Shown: piece after piece, positions 47,047 to 55,996 of the stretch | Layout: every line of letters starts with the position of its first letter | How positions within the stretch are numbered: position 1 is the stretch's first letter | From: Bacteroidia bacterium | GTDB taxonomy: Bacteria; Bacteroidota; Bacteroidia; JADZBD01 | NCBI GenBank assembly: GCA_020852255.1 | Contig: JADZBD010000025.1 | Coordinates: 62,001 to 126,000, forward strand | DNA: 64,000 bases | Direction: 5' to 3' | The notes under the pieces: generated by a model | The model's input: the letters and a program-made list of their open reading frames with translations, nothing else | The model's database searches: none | Told to the model about the DNA's origin: nothing | Position numbers and translations under genes: made by a program

Positions 47047-49107
47047 ATGCCTGCACATGTTTTTCTGATCAACCGGGAGGTTTCCTGGCTTTCCTTCAAC
47101 GAGAGGGTGCTTCAGGAAGCGGAGGATAACAGCGTGCCCTTGCTGGAGCGTTTTCGTTTTCTTGGAATTTATTCTAACAACCTGGATGAATTCTACCGCG
47201 TACGGGTGGCAGCCGTAAGGCGCATGATGAAACACGGAAAAAAGGGAGAGGAGTTTCTCGGAGAAAGTCCGGCCGCGCTCTACGACCGCATTCAGCAGAT
47301 TATCATCCGGCAACAAGCCCGTTTTGAAAGTACTTACAGAAAACTGCTCCGGGAACTGGAAAAGAGCGGAGCCCTGATCGTGAATGAAAAGCAGCTTAAC
47401 AGGGAGCAGAGCGAAGTGACCCGGCAGTACTTCCGTGAAAGTGTGATGCCGGCATTGTTTCCCATTATGGTTGACAGCGCTCCTCAGTTTCCGTACATGA
47501 AAGACCGGGCAATCTATCTCCTGGTCAGGATCGTCCGAAGAGAAAAGGAAAACAAGTACCGGTATGCGCTCATCGAAATCCCCTCTGCGCTGCCCCGGTT
47601 TTTTCGCCTGCCCGATGCGAAGGGGAAAAGATGCGTGATCCTGCTCGACGACGTGATCCGCCACTGCCTCAACGACGTGTTCCCATTTTTTGAATACGAT
47701 ACCATTGATGCCTTTACTATAAAAATGACCCGCGACGCCGAGCTGGAAACAGACAATGACATTTCGAAAGGGTTATTGGAAAAACTTTCTAAAAGCCTGA
47801 AAAAGCGGCGGAAAGGGTTCCCGGTCCGCTTCATCTTTGACGTGGAAATACCCAAGGATGCGCTCCAGTTCCTCCAACGGAAATTGCCGGTGCTCAAAGA
47901 CGAATACCTGGTTCCGGGAGGACGTTACCATAACTTCCGGGATTTTATAAAGTTTCCGGACCTCGGACTCGCCACCCTGAAATACAAAGAAGAGCCGCCG
48001 GCCCGGCACCCCGTGTTACGAAGAGAAAAAAGTTTTATCCGAGTATTGCGCAACCAGGATATTCTGCTGATGTATCCGTATCAATCGTTTAATCACACCA
48101 TTGACCTCCTGCGCGAAGCTTCCATGGACCCCAAGGTAACTGCGGTGAGCATTACGCTGTACAGGGCGGCGCGAAACTCTAACGTGGTGAATGCGCTTAT
48201 CAACGCGGCACGAAACGGTAAAAAAGTGAACGCTGTGGTGGAGCTGCAGGCCCGCTTTGATGAGGAGGCAAACATCTTCTGGTCGAATCAGCTGAAGGAG
48301 GAGGGAGTAAATGTGATTTACGGTGTGCCCGGGTTTAAAGTGCATTCCAAGCTGATCCTGATTCACAGGAAGGAGAAGGACAAGACCGCGAGGTACGCTC
48401 ATGTTGGAACCGGAAACTTTAATGAGGATACTTCAGGGGTCTACAGCGACTTTTCTTTGTTTACTGCAGACAAAAAGCTTGCAAAGGAAGTAGAGGAGGT
48501 TTTTCGTTTTTACTTCAATAATAATTACCGTCCGCAACTGGAGCAGCTTTTAGTAGCTCCGTTTAATCTCAGGAAAAGACTGATGCGCCTGATTGACGGG
48601 GAGATCAGTGAAGCAAGGGCAGGGAGAAGAGCGGAGATTTTTTTAAAAATGAACAGCCTGGTAGATAGTACGATGATCCGCAGGCTATATGAAGCAAGCC
48701 GCGCAGGGGTAAAGATCCGGCTGATCATTCGGGGAATTTGCTCGTTGGTAACAGGAACACTGCATCAGAGCGAAAACATTGAAGCCATCAGCATCGTAGA
48801 CCGTTACCTGGAACACGGAAGGGTTTTTATCTTTCATCAGGGTGGGAAGGAAAGGATATATCTGTCATCGGCCGACTGGATGACGCGAAATCTTGATTTC
48901 CGTTCAGAAGTGGCCATGCCGGTGCTCGATCCGCGAATCGCCAAAACAATAAAGCAGACAATGGAAATACAATGGTCCGACAATACCAAGGCGCGGATTC
49001 TGACTCCTATGCAGGAGAACACCTATGTGAAGGCGGGGGAAAAACCTTCGGTGCGCTCCCAGTCAGAAATCTATCAGTATCTTACCCGCTCAACACAATC
49101 GAAGTAA
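47047..49107 (+). CDS. ppk1: Polyphosphate kinase 1
   Basis: 686 residues, full length. Makes long-chain polyphosphate from ATP. Domains: N-terminal (FINREVSWLSFNERVLQEA variant), head, and C1/C2 phospholipase-D-like domains. The autophosphorylated His is at H433 (GFKVHSKLILI), with HVGTGNFNED near 452 and the later SSADWMTRNLDFRSE motif. ppx follows after 2 bp. Confidence 0.96.
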   Translation: MPAHVFLINREVSWLSFNERVLQEAEDNSVPLLERFRFLGIYSNNLDEFYRVRVAAVRRMMKHGKKGEEFLGESPAALYDRIQQIIIRQQARFESTYRKLLRELEKSGALIVNEKQLNREQSEVTRQYFRESVMPALFPIMVDSAPQFPYMKDRAIYLLVRIVRREKENKYRYALIEIPSALPRFFRLPDAKGKRCVILLDDVIRHCLNDVFPFFEYDTIDAFTIKMTRDAELETDNDISKGLLEKLSKSLKKRRKGFPVRFIFDVEIPKDALQFLQRKLPVLKDEYLVPGGRYHNFRDFIKFPDLGLATLKYKEEPPARHPVLRREKSFIRVLRNQDILLMYPYQSFNHTIDLLREASMDPKVTAVSITLYRAARNSNVVNALINAARNGKKVNAVVELQARFDEEANIFWSNQLKEEGVNVIYGVPGFKVHSKLILIHRKEKDKTARYAHVGTGNFNEDTSGVYSDFSLFTADKKLAKEVEEVFRFYFNNNYRPQLEQLLVAPFNLRKRLMRLIDGEISEARAGRRAEIFLKMNSLVDSTMIRRLYEASRAGVKIRLIIRGICSLVTGTLHQSENIEAISIVDRYLEHGRVFIFHQGGKERIYLSSADWMTRNLDFRSEVAMPVLDPRIAKTIKQTMEIQWSDNTKARILTPMQENTYVKAGEKPSVRSQSEIYQYLTRSTQSK

Positions 49108-49109
49108 GA

Positions 49110-50015
49110 ATGAAATTCGCCGCAATTGACATAGGATCCAATGCCACGCGGCTTTTATTTTGTAACGTAATTTCCCAAAACGGGAAATCCCCGGTTTTTA
49201 AAAAGGCGGAGCTGATTCGCGTACCCCTTCGCCTGGGAGAAGATTCCTTTATCCGGGGAAGAATCGGAAAAGATAAAGCGGATAAGCTGGTAACAGCGAT
49301 GCAGGCATTCAAATACCTGATTAAAGTATATGATGCCATAGACTACCGCGCCTGTGCTACTTCGGCTATGCGTGACGCCGAGAATCGCTGGGATATTGTG
49401 GACAGAATTCGCAAAGAGACCGGTATCCGGATAGAAATCATTGACGGCAAAACGGAAGCGGATATCATTTATGCCAACCACATAGAGAAGTACCTGGAAA
49501 ACGGACAGTCTTATCTCTATATTGATATTGGAGGGGGAAGCACGGAGATAACGCTGTTTTCCAACGGAAAAGTGGTCGCGTCTCAGTCGTTCAACGTGGG
49601 AACTATTCGCATGCTGCATGAGCAGATCGACAAGGAATACTGGGCCTATTTTAAAAAATGGGTGAGAGAGATTTGCGAAGGAAAAGGACCGGTAACGGCC
49701 ATCGGGTCGGGTGGAAACATTAACAAGCTCTTCAAAATGACACGTAAAAAGGAGAGCAAGCCGCTGCCTGTTTCAAGGATCAGAGAGGTGTGTGAAATGG
49801 TAGAATCGTACGCCTATGAAGACCGGGTGCGGGTGCTGGGACTGAATCCTGACCGTGCAGACGTGATCGTGCCGGCCTCAAAAATCCTGCTCAGCGTTTT
49901 GAAACAATCGCAGGCGGAAAAAATCATTGTTCCGCAGTTTGGTTTATCCGACGGCATTGTTCATCAGTTGTATGATAAATACCGCCAGAAGCAGGTGCAC
50001 CGCCTCGAAGCCTGA
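49110..50015 (+). CDS. ppx: Ppx/GppA-family exopolyphosphatase
   Basis: 301 residues from the ATG at 49110, 2 bp after the ppk1 stop; the longer frame overlaps ppk1. ASKHA-fold phosphohydrolase with P-loop motifs IDIGSNATRLL and IDIGGGSTEI and the AIGSGGNINKL segment. It corresponds to the short, two-domain form lacking the C-terminal HD domain of E. coli Ppx. It breaks down polyphosphate or pppGpp. Its stop abuts the stop of the next, convergent gene without a gap. Confidence 0.93.
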   Translation: MKFAAIDIGSNATRLLFCNVISQNGKSPVFKKAELIRVPLRLGEDSFIRGRIGKDKADKLVTAMQAFKYLIKVYDAIDYRACATSAMRDAENRWDIVDRIRKETGIRIEIIDGKTEADIIYANHIEKYLENGQSYLYIDIGGGSTEITLFSNGKVVASQSFNVGTIRMLHEQIDKEYWAYFKKWVREICEGKGPVTAIGSGGNINKLFKMTRKKESKPLPVSRIREVCEMVESYAYEDRVRVLGLNPDRADVIVPASKILLSVLKQSQAEKIIVPQFGLSDGIVHQLYDKYRQKQVHRLEA

Positions 50016-50029
50016 TTACTTTTTCAGGC
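50010..50029. terminator. Hairpin overlapping both stop codons of convergent genes
   Basis: GCCTGA / TCAGGC forms a 6-bp stem with an 8-base T-rich loop exactly across the junction of ppx and the minus-strand TPR gene (stops 50013-50015 and 50016-50018). No U-tract follows on either strand, so it is only a possible terminator. Confidence 0.35.
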
Positions 50030-51668
50030 AGTCCGGGGCAGCGGTTACGCCCTTAAACTCTGCACCGCTTTTCAGAAACTCCTGAACGCGTTTGAACTTC
50101 TCACTGCCGGTATTGAGTGCAATAATTTTTTCATAACAGCACTTGGCATAAGCGTATTCTTTGTTGGAGAGGTAGTACGATCCCAGGTAATCATAAGCTT
50201 CTTCCAGGTCTTTTTTGTTTTTTTCAACCTCTTCGGGCTTCACCAGCTCAATCACTTTGGTATAGAAGGGAAGGGCCAGCCCTTTCATCACTTTACCTGT
50301 ATCCTGTGCGGCGTTGCAGCGGCCTCTCCACACATATCCGAACGGAATCCCGCTTTGAAGGCGAATGTAGCCGGCGAACGCAGAATCTCCATATACGTAT
50401 TGTTTGGAGTAATACAGTGAGCGGCCCAGGTAGTAGTAGTCGTTCGCCACAATCTTCTTTCCGCAGAGGATTCGTTTTTGATACCACACTGCAGCGTCAG
50501 CGTGTTTTTTCATTTTGGCGTAAACGCCACCGATCTCGGCCGCCATATCACAGTTGTTGCTGTCAATCGCAAAGGCTTTCTTGAACATTTCAGCAGCCAG
50601 GGAATCTTTTCCTGACTTCTGGTAAAACTTTCCGTAATAATCATAATCTCTCGCGATAACCCGGTCCGGGGTCTGCTTGGCAAGGTACGTTTCCATGGTG
50701 GACATTCCGTTGGCCATATCACCAATTTCATAATAGCAGTATCCGATAAGCCGAAGCACTACCATATTGGACGGAACCTCTTTCTGTACTGCTTTAAGGA
50801 CATCCAGTGCCTCGGTATATTTTTTTGCGATGTAAAGAAAGATCCCATAGCGCACCCTGGCGGAAATACTGCCGGTGTTGAGCTCAAGGTATTTTTTGTA
50901 ATCCTCAAGTGCTTTTTCGATCTGGCCCATTTTGTTATAGGCTTCCGCACGCTCGCGGTACGCCGGGGCAAAATTGGGTTCAAGTGTTATGGCATCCGTA
51001 AAATATTTGGCGGCCTCCGAAGGATTATTCGCGCGCATGTACAGAATACCGCGACGAACAAGGGGCTTTGGCGAGGTTTTGTCTGCAGCCGCTGCCTTTT
51101 TGTACTCTTCAATGGCCGCACTGCCGTCTGTGGTGTTCTGCTCAAACAAAGCGTCGCCGTTCAGTACCAGGCTTTCCATGTTTTTAGGATTGATCGCCAG
51201 TGCCTTGTTAAGGTAGGAAAGCGCCTTGGGAACATCCTTTATCGGAGCATAAACATAGGCTTCGGCTATTTTCAGGTACGTATTTACCTGATGTAATTTT
51301 TGGGTTTTGTCATTTTCTACAATGGAAACTGCCTTGAAAAAATGGGTTCCGGCCTCTGCGGATTTTCCCTTGTACCAGAACACTTTTCCAATTCCGGCAT
51401 GATTGAGCGGAAAATTAGGGTTCACGGAAGCGCCTTTGTTGTAAAATAAAAGCGCCGAATCCAATTCCTCCTGGCGGAAGTAATTCTCTCCCAGATAAAA
51501 GTAGTTCTCACCGTTATTCGGCGCCTGTTGAATCAGCCGGACAAGGGTTGCTGCCGCTTTCTCGTATTGTTCATTGTCCGAAAGACGAATGGCGTCCTTA
51601 AGAGACTGTGCATGAAAAGGAACCACTGACCCGGTCAGGAGAACAGCAAGAAGGATCACTTTTTTCAT
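50016..51668 (-). CDS. Exported TPR protein next to the Ton/PstS-like genes
   Basis: 550 residues with a signal peptide (MKKVILLAVLLTGSVVPFHA). Ten or more TPR units (NNGENYFYLGENYFRQEELD, PNFPLNHAGIGKVFWYKGKS, APAYRERAEAYNKMGQIEKAL, VVLRLIGYCYYEIGDMANGM). Probably periplasmic. Begins 45 bp after the PstS-like gene in the same direction, with a possible promoter element (TATTTTCG, 51695-51702) between, so it may be the last gene of the exbB-exbD-exbD-tonB-pstS-like unit. Function not recognised; a scaffold for that complex is an inference. Confidence 0.82.
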   Translation of the reverse strand: MKKVILLAVLLTGSVVPFHAQSLKDAIRLSDNEQYEKAAATLVRLIQQAPNNGENYFYLGENYFRQEELDSALLFYNKGASVNPNFPLNHAGIGKVFWYKGKSAEAGTHFFKAVSIVENDKTQKLHQVNTYLKIAEAYVYAPIKDVPKALSYLNKALAINPKNMESLVLNGDALFEQNTTDGSAAIEEYKKAAAADKTSPKPLVRRGILYMRANNPSEAAKYFTDAITLEPNFAPAYRERAEAYNKMGQIEKALEDYKKYLELNTGSISARVRYGIFLYIAKKYTEALDVLKAVQKEVPSNMVVLRLIGYCYYEIGDMANGMSTMETYLAKQTPDRVIARDYDYYGKFYQKSGKDSLAAEMFKKAFAIDSNNCDMAAEIGGVYAKMKKHADAAVWYQKRILCGKKIVANDYYYLGRSLYYSKQYVYGDSAFAGYIRLQSGIPFGYVWRGRCNAAQDTGKVMKGLALPFYTKVIELVKPEEVEKNKKDLEEAYDYLGSYYLSNKEYAYAKCCYEKIIALNTGSEKFKRVQEFLKSGAEFKGVTAAPDCLKK

Positions 51669-51713
51669 ATAACTGTTTTTCAGTAAACGGAGAGCGAAAA
51701 TACAAAATCAGGG

Positions 51714-52661
51714 TTACTGTTTAACTTCCACAATCCGTAGCGGCATGGTGGCCGGTACTAGACCCGATTTCAGTATAATTCGCTGCCCTTTTTCACCTGC
51801 AATAAAGGCAGCAAACCCTGTGCCAAGGCCTGCACCTACCTCAACCTTAACAATATACACGTCTCGAATCAGGGGATATTGTCCCTGAGCCAGATAGGCC
51901 TGATACGGTTCAAAATACTCTTTAAACGGACCCGCGGAAATAGGCAGCACCCGCACCTTTTTCAGAAAGGAATTGGAAAGAGAGTCGTCGCGGTCACTGA
52001 GCCAGTTTACCCCTATAACCCCGATAGTGTTGGGATGTGCCGCTACATAATTGATGACCTCTTCATTGGATTTAACGGCAAAGCAGTTGCCGGGAAACTC
52101 GGCCCCCGCTTTCATCAGGGAATCTTTCATGTACCTGGCATTGCAGGAAAGTGCGTGATCAAAAACCATACGCAACGAATCTCTGTTCCCCATGGAATCC
52201 AGCTGGGCAAAGGTTTGCAACTCCCCGCTGAGTATCTGCCGGATCTGTGGCACGCTTAAACCGCGGAGTTTATTGTCGGGATGAACGATAAGGGCTACGC
52301 CGTCATATGCAATTTTGATATAGGTGGGATCCACCTTGCGCTGTTTCACCACCTGCTCTTCCTGTGCGGTTAGTTTACGCGAAAGAATGGCGAACCGTAT
52401 TGAGTCTTTCAGTAATAAGCCCACTAGCGAATCTTCGTGGGTATAGGTAAAATGTACATCTGCATCCACATACAACTGCTCAAAAGTCATTTCTTCCGCA
52501 TCCATGATAAGCCGGTAGGAATCATCGGCGCCCACGCGAACGCTGCCCGAGGTGGGCGTATCAGAATTATTCCTTTTTGTAGTGCCGGAACTGCAGCTGT
52601 GGATGAGCAATACAGCCAGCACAACGGTAAGGCACCAGAAGGTAACAGATCCGCGATTCAT
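51714..52661 (-). CDS. PstS-like phosphate-binding lipoprotein
   Basis: 315 residues. Lipoprotein signal ending in LLIHSCSS (Cys23). The mature part fits the PstS-like periplasmic binding fold (type II), for example IAYDGVALIVHPDNKL, LSVPQIRQILSGELQTFAQL, HPNTIGVIGVNWLSD and LGTGFAAFIAGEKGQRII. Classical phosphate loop residues were not verified. It is not accompanied by pstCAB permease genes but by tonB and exbBD, with only the 66-residue membrane-protein gene between it and tonB. So it is likely a Ton-associated binding protein rather than an ABC transporter part. Confidence 0.84.
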   Translation of the reverse strand: MNRGSVTFWCLTVVLAVLLIHSCSSGTTKRNNSDTPTSGSVRVGADDSYRLIMDAEEMTFEQLYVDADVHFTYTHEDSLVGLLLKDSIRFAILSRKLTAQEEQVVKQRKVDPTYIKIAYDGVALIVHPDNKLRGLSVPQIRQILSGELQTFAQLDSMGNRDSLRMVFDHALSCNARYMKDSLMKAGAEFPGNCFAVKSNEEVINYVAAHPNTIGVIGVNWLSDRDDSLSNSFLKKVRVLPISAGPFKEYFEPYQAYLAQGQYPLIRDVYIVKVEVGAGLGTGFAAFIAGEKGQRIILKSGLVPATMPLRIVEVKQ

Positions 52662-52858
52662 AGTTCCTTGTTTTGATTTTGTTCTTTACGATGTGCCCTG
52701 TATAACATGGAGGCGCGGAAAACAGCGTAGGCAAGAAACACACAGCCCCACAGCATTCGGTACTTGCTGATATGTTCCATTAACAGATCGGTGAAGATGA
52801 AAACGAACCCCGTTACGGTGTACAGCACGATCATGAACAGGGTGATTTGCTTTGACAT
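52658..52858 (-). CDS. Small two-helix membrane protein
   Basis: 66 residues with two predicted membrane helices (ITLFMIVLYTVTGFVFIF and YRMLWGCVFLAYAVFRASML) and a charged tail (RAHRKEQNQNKEL). Stop overlaps the PstS-like start (ATGA), and it follows tonB by 52 bp. The tight coupling supports a real gene. No family is recognised; it could link the Ton motor and the binding protein in the inner membrane. Confidence 0.7.
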   Translation of the reverse strand: MSKQITLFMIVLYTVTGFVFIFTDLLMEHISKYRMLWGCVFLAYAVFRASMLYRAHRKEQNQNKEL

Positions 52859-52910
52859 GTCGGGATATAATGCGCCCCGGAAGTGGTAACAACCGGGGCG
52901 CGAATGAAAC

Positions 52911-53756
52911 TTATTTCAGGTTAAAGGTAACCGGAATGAGGTAACGCACCTTAACCGGTTTACCGTTTTGTTTTCCGGCATTCCACTTGGGCATCTGCGA
53001 GATCACACGCTGCGACTCGGCACTCATGGCCGGACAGGCATTCACGCCTTTTTTTACCGCCACTTCAGAAATGGAACCATCTTTACCTACCACAAACTCA
53101 ACATATACTTTTCCGGAGATCTGGTTCTCTTTACACATCTGCGGGTAGTTTATGTTCTTCTGGAGGAACTTATACATTTCAGCTACGCCTCCCGGAAATT
53201 CCGGTTGCTCCTGAATGGCGGCCGTTTCGTATACCGTATTGTCTTCTGTTTCGGTTGGCGTTTCCACAATCGGCGGAGGTCCGTCATCACCTTCCTGGGT
53301 GATCGTTCCCACGTTCTCTGTTTTTACTTCTTCCTGTGTGGGAGGCGGTTCTTCGTCTTCCTGCTCAGAGGGTTCCGGAGGAACAAAACGAACCGAACTC
53401 ACAGGAGGAGGAGGAGGAGGAGGGGGGGGAGGAGGAGGGGTTTCCTTCTCTTCCATACTGGGCGGCTCGGTGAGCTCTACCATTTTATCGGTCAGTGGCA
53501 CTTCCACTACTTCTTCCGGCGTGAGCAAGGTAATGATAGTGGGAATGGAAAGAATGAGGGTGATCCCCAGCACAGTGGAGAGCAAAGCCAGCCCCATCAC
53601 ACGACCATACCCTCTTCGGATCTGAAACGCCCCGTAATCGGTGTGGCGCTGTTCAAAAACAAGGTTGTTGCGGGCCGCCTGGAGGACGTTGGTCCATCCT
53701 TTATCGTAAGACAAACCTACGATAATCAGCATGCCAATGATAAGAGTGATAATCAT
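52911..53756 (-). CDS. tonB: Energy transducer TonB
   Basis: 281 residues. The N-terminal region holds a transmembrane anchor preceded by a basic stretch (QRHTDYGAFQIRRGYGRVMGLALLSTVLGI), then a Pro-rich spacer with 12 consecutive prolines, and a C-terminal TonB domain with EFPGGVAEMYKFL, SGKVYVEFVVGKDGSI and the MPKWNAGKQNGKPV motif. It passes energy from ExbB/ExbD to outer-membrane receptors. The proline run is encoded by a GGA/GGG-repeat tract (about 53402-53440), a possible slippage hot spot. Confidence 0.93.
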   Translation of the reverse strand: MIITLIIGMLIIVGLSYDKGWTNVLQAARNNLVFEQRHTDYGAFQIRRGYGRVMGLALLSTVLGITLILSIPTIITLLTPEEVVEVPLTDKMVELTEPPSMEEKETPPPPPPPPPPPPVSSVRFVPPEPSEQEDEEPPPTQEEVKTENVGTITQEGDDGPPPIVETPTETEDNTVYETAAIQEQPEFPGGVAEMYKFLQKNINYPQMCKENQISGKVYVEFVVGKDGSISEVAVKKGVNACPAMSAESQRVISQMPKWNAGKQNGKPVKVRYLIPVTFNLK

Positions 53757-53769
53757 GGCGTTTCAGTTT

Positions 53770-54447
53770 TTATTTAACTCCCAGTTTAGTTAATACGTCC
53801 TTTTCAGAGTCGGAAATGTCAACGATCGCATACTTGCCGATCTGCGCAATACTCATCTCGTCCACCATATCAATCACATTTTTATAACTCGCTTTGGGGT
53901 CGGGCTTGATGATCACGGTTAGTGTAGCCTGATTTCCTTTGAGTTTCTCATCACCGGACTTGGCTTTATGTATTTCATTTTTCCGGAAATCATACAGCTT
54001 CTGAATGGAATCGTCGCTGATCTTTCCTTTCATGGCCTTTACTTCTTTTTCAATTTCCCTGAAAAGATCAATGATCCCTTTCTGTTTTTCGAATAATACC
54101 TTCCGGATGCCTTTGGTCTGGTCAAAGGAAGTCTCTACAACGGGCGTACTGCCGTCGGGGTTAAGAACACCTTCGTAGTAGAACATGCGGTCGTTGTCTG
54201 CGAGCATAATGGTGATCACATTCTTCACCTTTATGTGCGCCGTGTCGTCCTTGTCCTTGATGGGCATGGTTATCTCCATGGTAGTAGGCTTGGAGAAGGT
54301 AGCGGTCAGAACGAAGAAGGTCAGCAGCAGAAAACCCAGGTCCACCATGGGGGTCATGTCTATCCTCGTAGAGGATTTTTTTGCCCGCCGCTTCTGGTGT
54401 TTACCTCCGCCTCCGCCTCCGTCATCACCTGTTTGAACATCTGACAT
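53770..54447 (-). CDS. exbD: ExbD-family biopolymer transport protein (long form, copy 1)
   Basis: 225 residues. A basic Gly-rich N-terminus (DDGGGGGGKHQKRRAKKSS) leads to the single transmembrane helix with the conserved Asp of ExbD/TolR (MTPMVDLGFLLLTFF). The periplasmic part is longer than usual for ExbD, about 80 extra residues in the middle (roughly 80-165), before the standard C-terminal segment ATLTVIIKPDPKASYKNVIDMVDEM. Proton-channel subunit of the Ton motor with ExbB. Starts 8 bp after the other exbD. Confidence 0.9.
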   Translation of the reverse strand: MSDVQTGDDGGGGGGKHQKRRAKKSSTRIDMTPMVDLGFLLLTFFVLTATFSKPTTMEITMPIKDKDDTAHIKVKNVITIMLADNDRMFYYEGVLNPDGSTPVVETSFDQTKGIRKVLFEKQKGIIDLFREIEKEVKAMKGKISDDSIQKLYDFRKNEIHKAKSGDEKLKGNQATLTVIIKPDPKASYKNVIDMVDEMSIAQIGKYAIVDISDSEKDVLTKLGVK

Positions 54448-54455
54448 ATCCGTAA

Positions 54456-55124
54456 TTAATTAGTGGCCGGCCCTTCCAGGCTGGTCAGCAGGTTAAACTT
54501 ATGAATTCCGATCTCCTCCAGCTGGAATGTTCCGATCACCTCTTTCACCGCGATGTAGTCTGATCTTCCGTCGCCCTTGATGGCGCAGCGCAGACGGTTG
54601 TATTCTTTCGGTGCACTGAATCCCTGCTTCTGATAGAACTGGGCAGAAGCCAGGCGGGAGAAATTGATCCAGTCTTTAAGCTGATTAGTACTGGCTTTGG
54701 CAGAGTCAACGGGGATGCCCTTGTTGGATGCATAGATATTGCTGCGCTCCGTTTCAGAAGCATTGATAATATCTTTCATCTGCGTCATGGGTCCACCGAA
54801 GGACTGCATAAGTGAAAAGCGCTTGATCTCTTCTTCAGTAAATGTGATCTGGTATTTACTTCCCATCATCTGGAGCAACTCAGAACGGATTGCTTTATTA
54901 TCAATGTTGAAGAACACGCGGCCGACACTGTCAACGGTCACGGTCAGAACATCTTTATCCGGAACAGGAATGTTTTTCTGGGAAGAAGGTATAGTTACGA
55001 TCACGGGCTCTTCCGCACGGAACTGGGCGGTGAGCATGAAGAAGGTCACCAGCAGAAACGCAAGATCCACCATTGGCGTCATATCCAACTCGGGACTGTT
55101 CTTTGGCATTTTGATCTTTGGCAT
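54456..55124 (-). CDS. exbD: ExbD-family biopolymer transport protein (long form, copy 2)
   Basis: 222 residues. The membrane helix carries the conserved Asp (MTPMVDLAFLLVTFFMLT). As in the other copy, the periplasmic part has a long insertion (roughly 80-165, including FTEEEIKRFSLMQSFGGPM) before a C-terminal segment RCAIKGDGRSDYIAVKEVI. Two different ExbD proteins encoded together suggest a hetero-oligomeric ring with ExbB. Second gene of the operon exbB - exbD - exbD - tonB. Confidence 0.9.
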   Translation of the reverse strand: MPKIKMPKNSPELDMTPMVDLAFLLVTFFMLTAQFRAEEPVIVTIPSSQKNIPVPDKDVLTVTVDSVGRVFFNIDNKAIRSELLQMMGSKYQITFTEEEIKRFSLMQSFGGPMTQMKDIINASETERSNIYASNKGIPVDSAKASTNQLKDWINFSRLASAQFYQKQGFSAPKEYNRLRCAIKGDGRSDYIAVKEVIGTFQLEEIGIHKFNLLTSLEGPATN

Positions 55125-55180
55125 AGATCCCCTGCTTTTAGTATAGTGATGACATTTTCATTAAAATTCCATACTGCCGC

Positions 55181-55996
55181 TTAATTTTTTGCGGCAAAGG
55201 TTTGAGACACAGAGAATCCGGCTTCATCAATACCATAGGTGAGCGAGTCAATACGGTTGGTGAAATAGTTGTACATCACAATGGCGATCGCCGACCCGCC
55301 GATACCCAGCGCCGTATTAATAAGCGCCTCAGAGATACCGGTAGAAAGAGCTACTGTGTCAGGAGCACCGGCTTGTGCAAGAGCCTTAAAGGCCTTGATC
55401 ATACCGAGTACGGTTCCCAGCAGGGCCACCAGCGTGGAAATGGTGGCACAGGTGGAAAGAATAATCATATTCTTGGAGAGCATGGGAAGCTCCAGCGCAG
55501 TGGCCTCTTCCAGCTCCTTCTGAATGGCAGCCAGCTTTGCTTCTTTATCCATGGAGGAATCTTTGTCTACGGCCTTGTACTTCTCAAGTCCGGAACGGAG
55601 CACATTGGCCACAGAACCGCGCTGGCGGTCGCATTCTTCAATGGCGGCGTCAAACTGTCCGTTGGAAATGAGATTGCGTACGTTGCGGATGAAGCGCTCA
55701 ACGTTGCCGCGCCCTTTGGCTTTAAAAATGGTGAGAAAGCGCTCAACGGAGAAAGCAATGATGGTGAGCACAATGGTTATGAGAAGGGGAACAATAGGAC
55801 CTCCCTTGTAAACGAGTCCGTACCAGCTTCCGATACCTTCTTTGATGGGATGGCCTTTGTCGGGATCTCCTCCCTCAAAATTGTCCGGGCTACCCAGTAC
55901 AAACATGTAAAACCATACCGATAATCCGAACAGGACCGGAATAACGATGAATGGCAGGATGGACGACAGTGATCCTGATGATTTTTCGTTGCTCAT
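55181..55996 (-). CDS. exbB: ExbB/TolQ/MotA-family proton channel subunit
   Basis: 271 residues from the ATG at 55996 (MSNEKSSGSLS); an in-frame start 60 bp upstream would place translation close to the promoter element and is rejected. Three membrane helices fit ExbB: one after the N-terminus (FIVIPVLFGLSVWFYMFVLG), one near residue 90 (VPLLITIVLTIIAF) and two in the C-terminal half around ISTLVALLGTVLGMIKAFKAL, the conserved MotA/TolQ/ExbB motif. First gene of a leftward unit with two exbD genes, tonB, the small membrane protein and the PstS-like lipoprotein. Confidence 0.92.
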   Translation of the reverse strand: MSNEKSSGSLSSILPFIVIPVLFGLSVWFYMFVLGSPDNFEGGDPDKGHPIKEGIGSWYGLVYKGGPIVPLLITIVLTIIAFSVERFLTIFKAKGRGNVERFIRNVRNLISNGQFDAAIEECDRQRGSVANVLRSGLEKYKAVDKDSSMDKEAKLAAIQKELEEATALELPMLSKNMIILSTCATISTLVALLGTVLGMIKAFKALAQAGAPDTVALSTGISEALINTALGIGGSAIAIVMYNYFTNRIDSLTYGIDEAGFSVSQTFAAKN

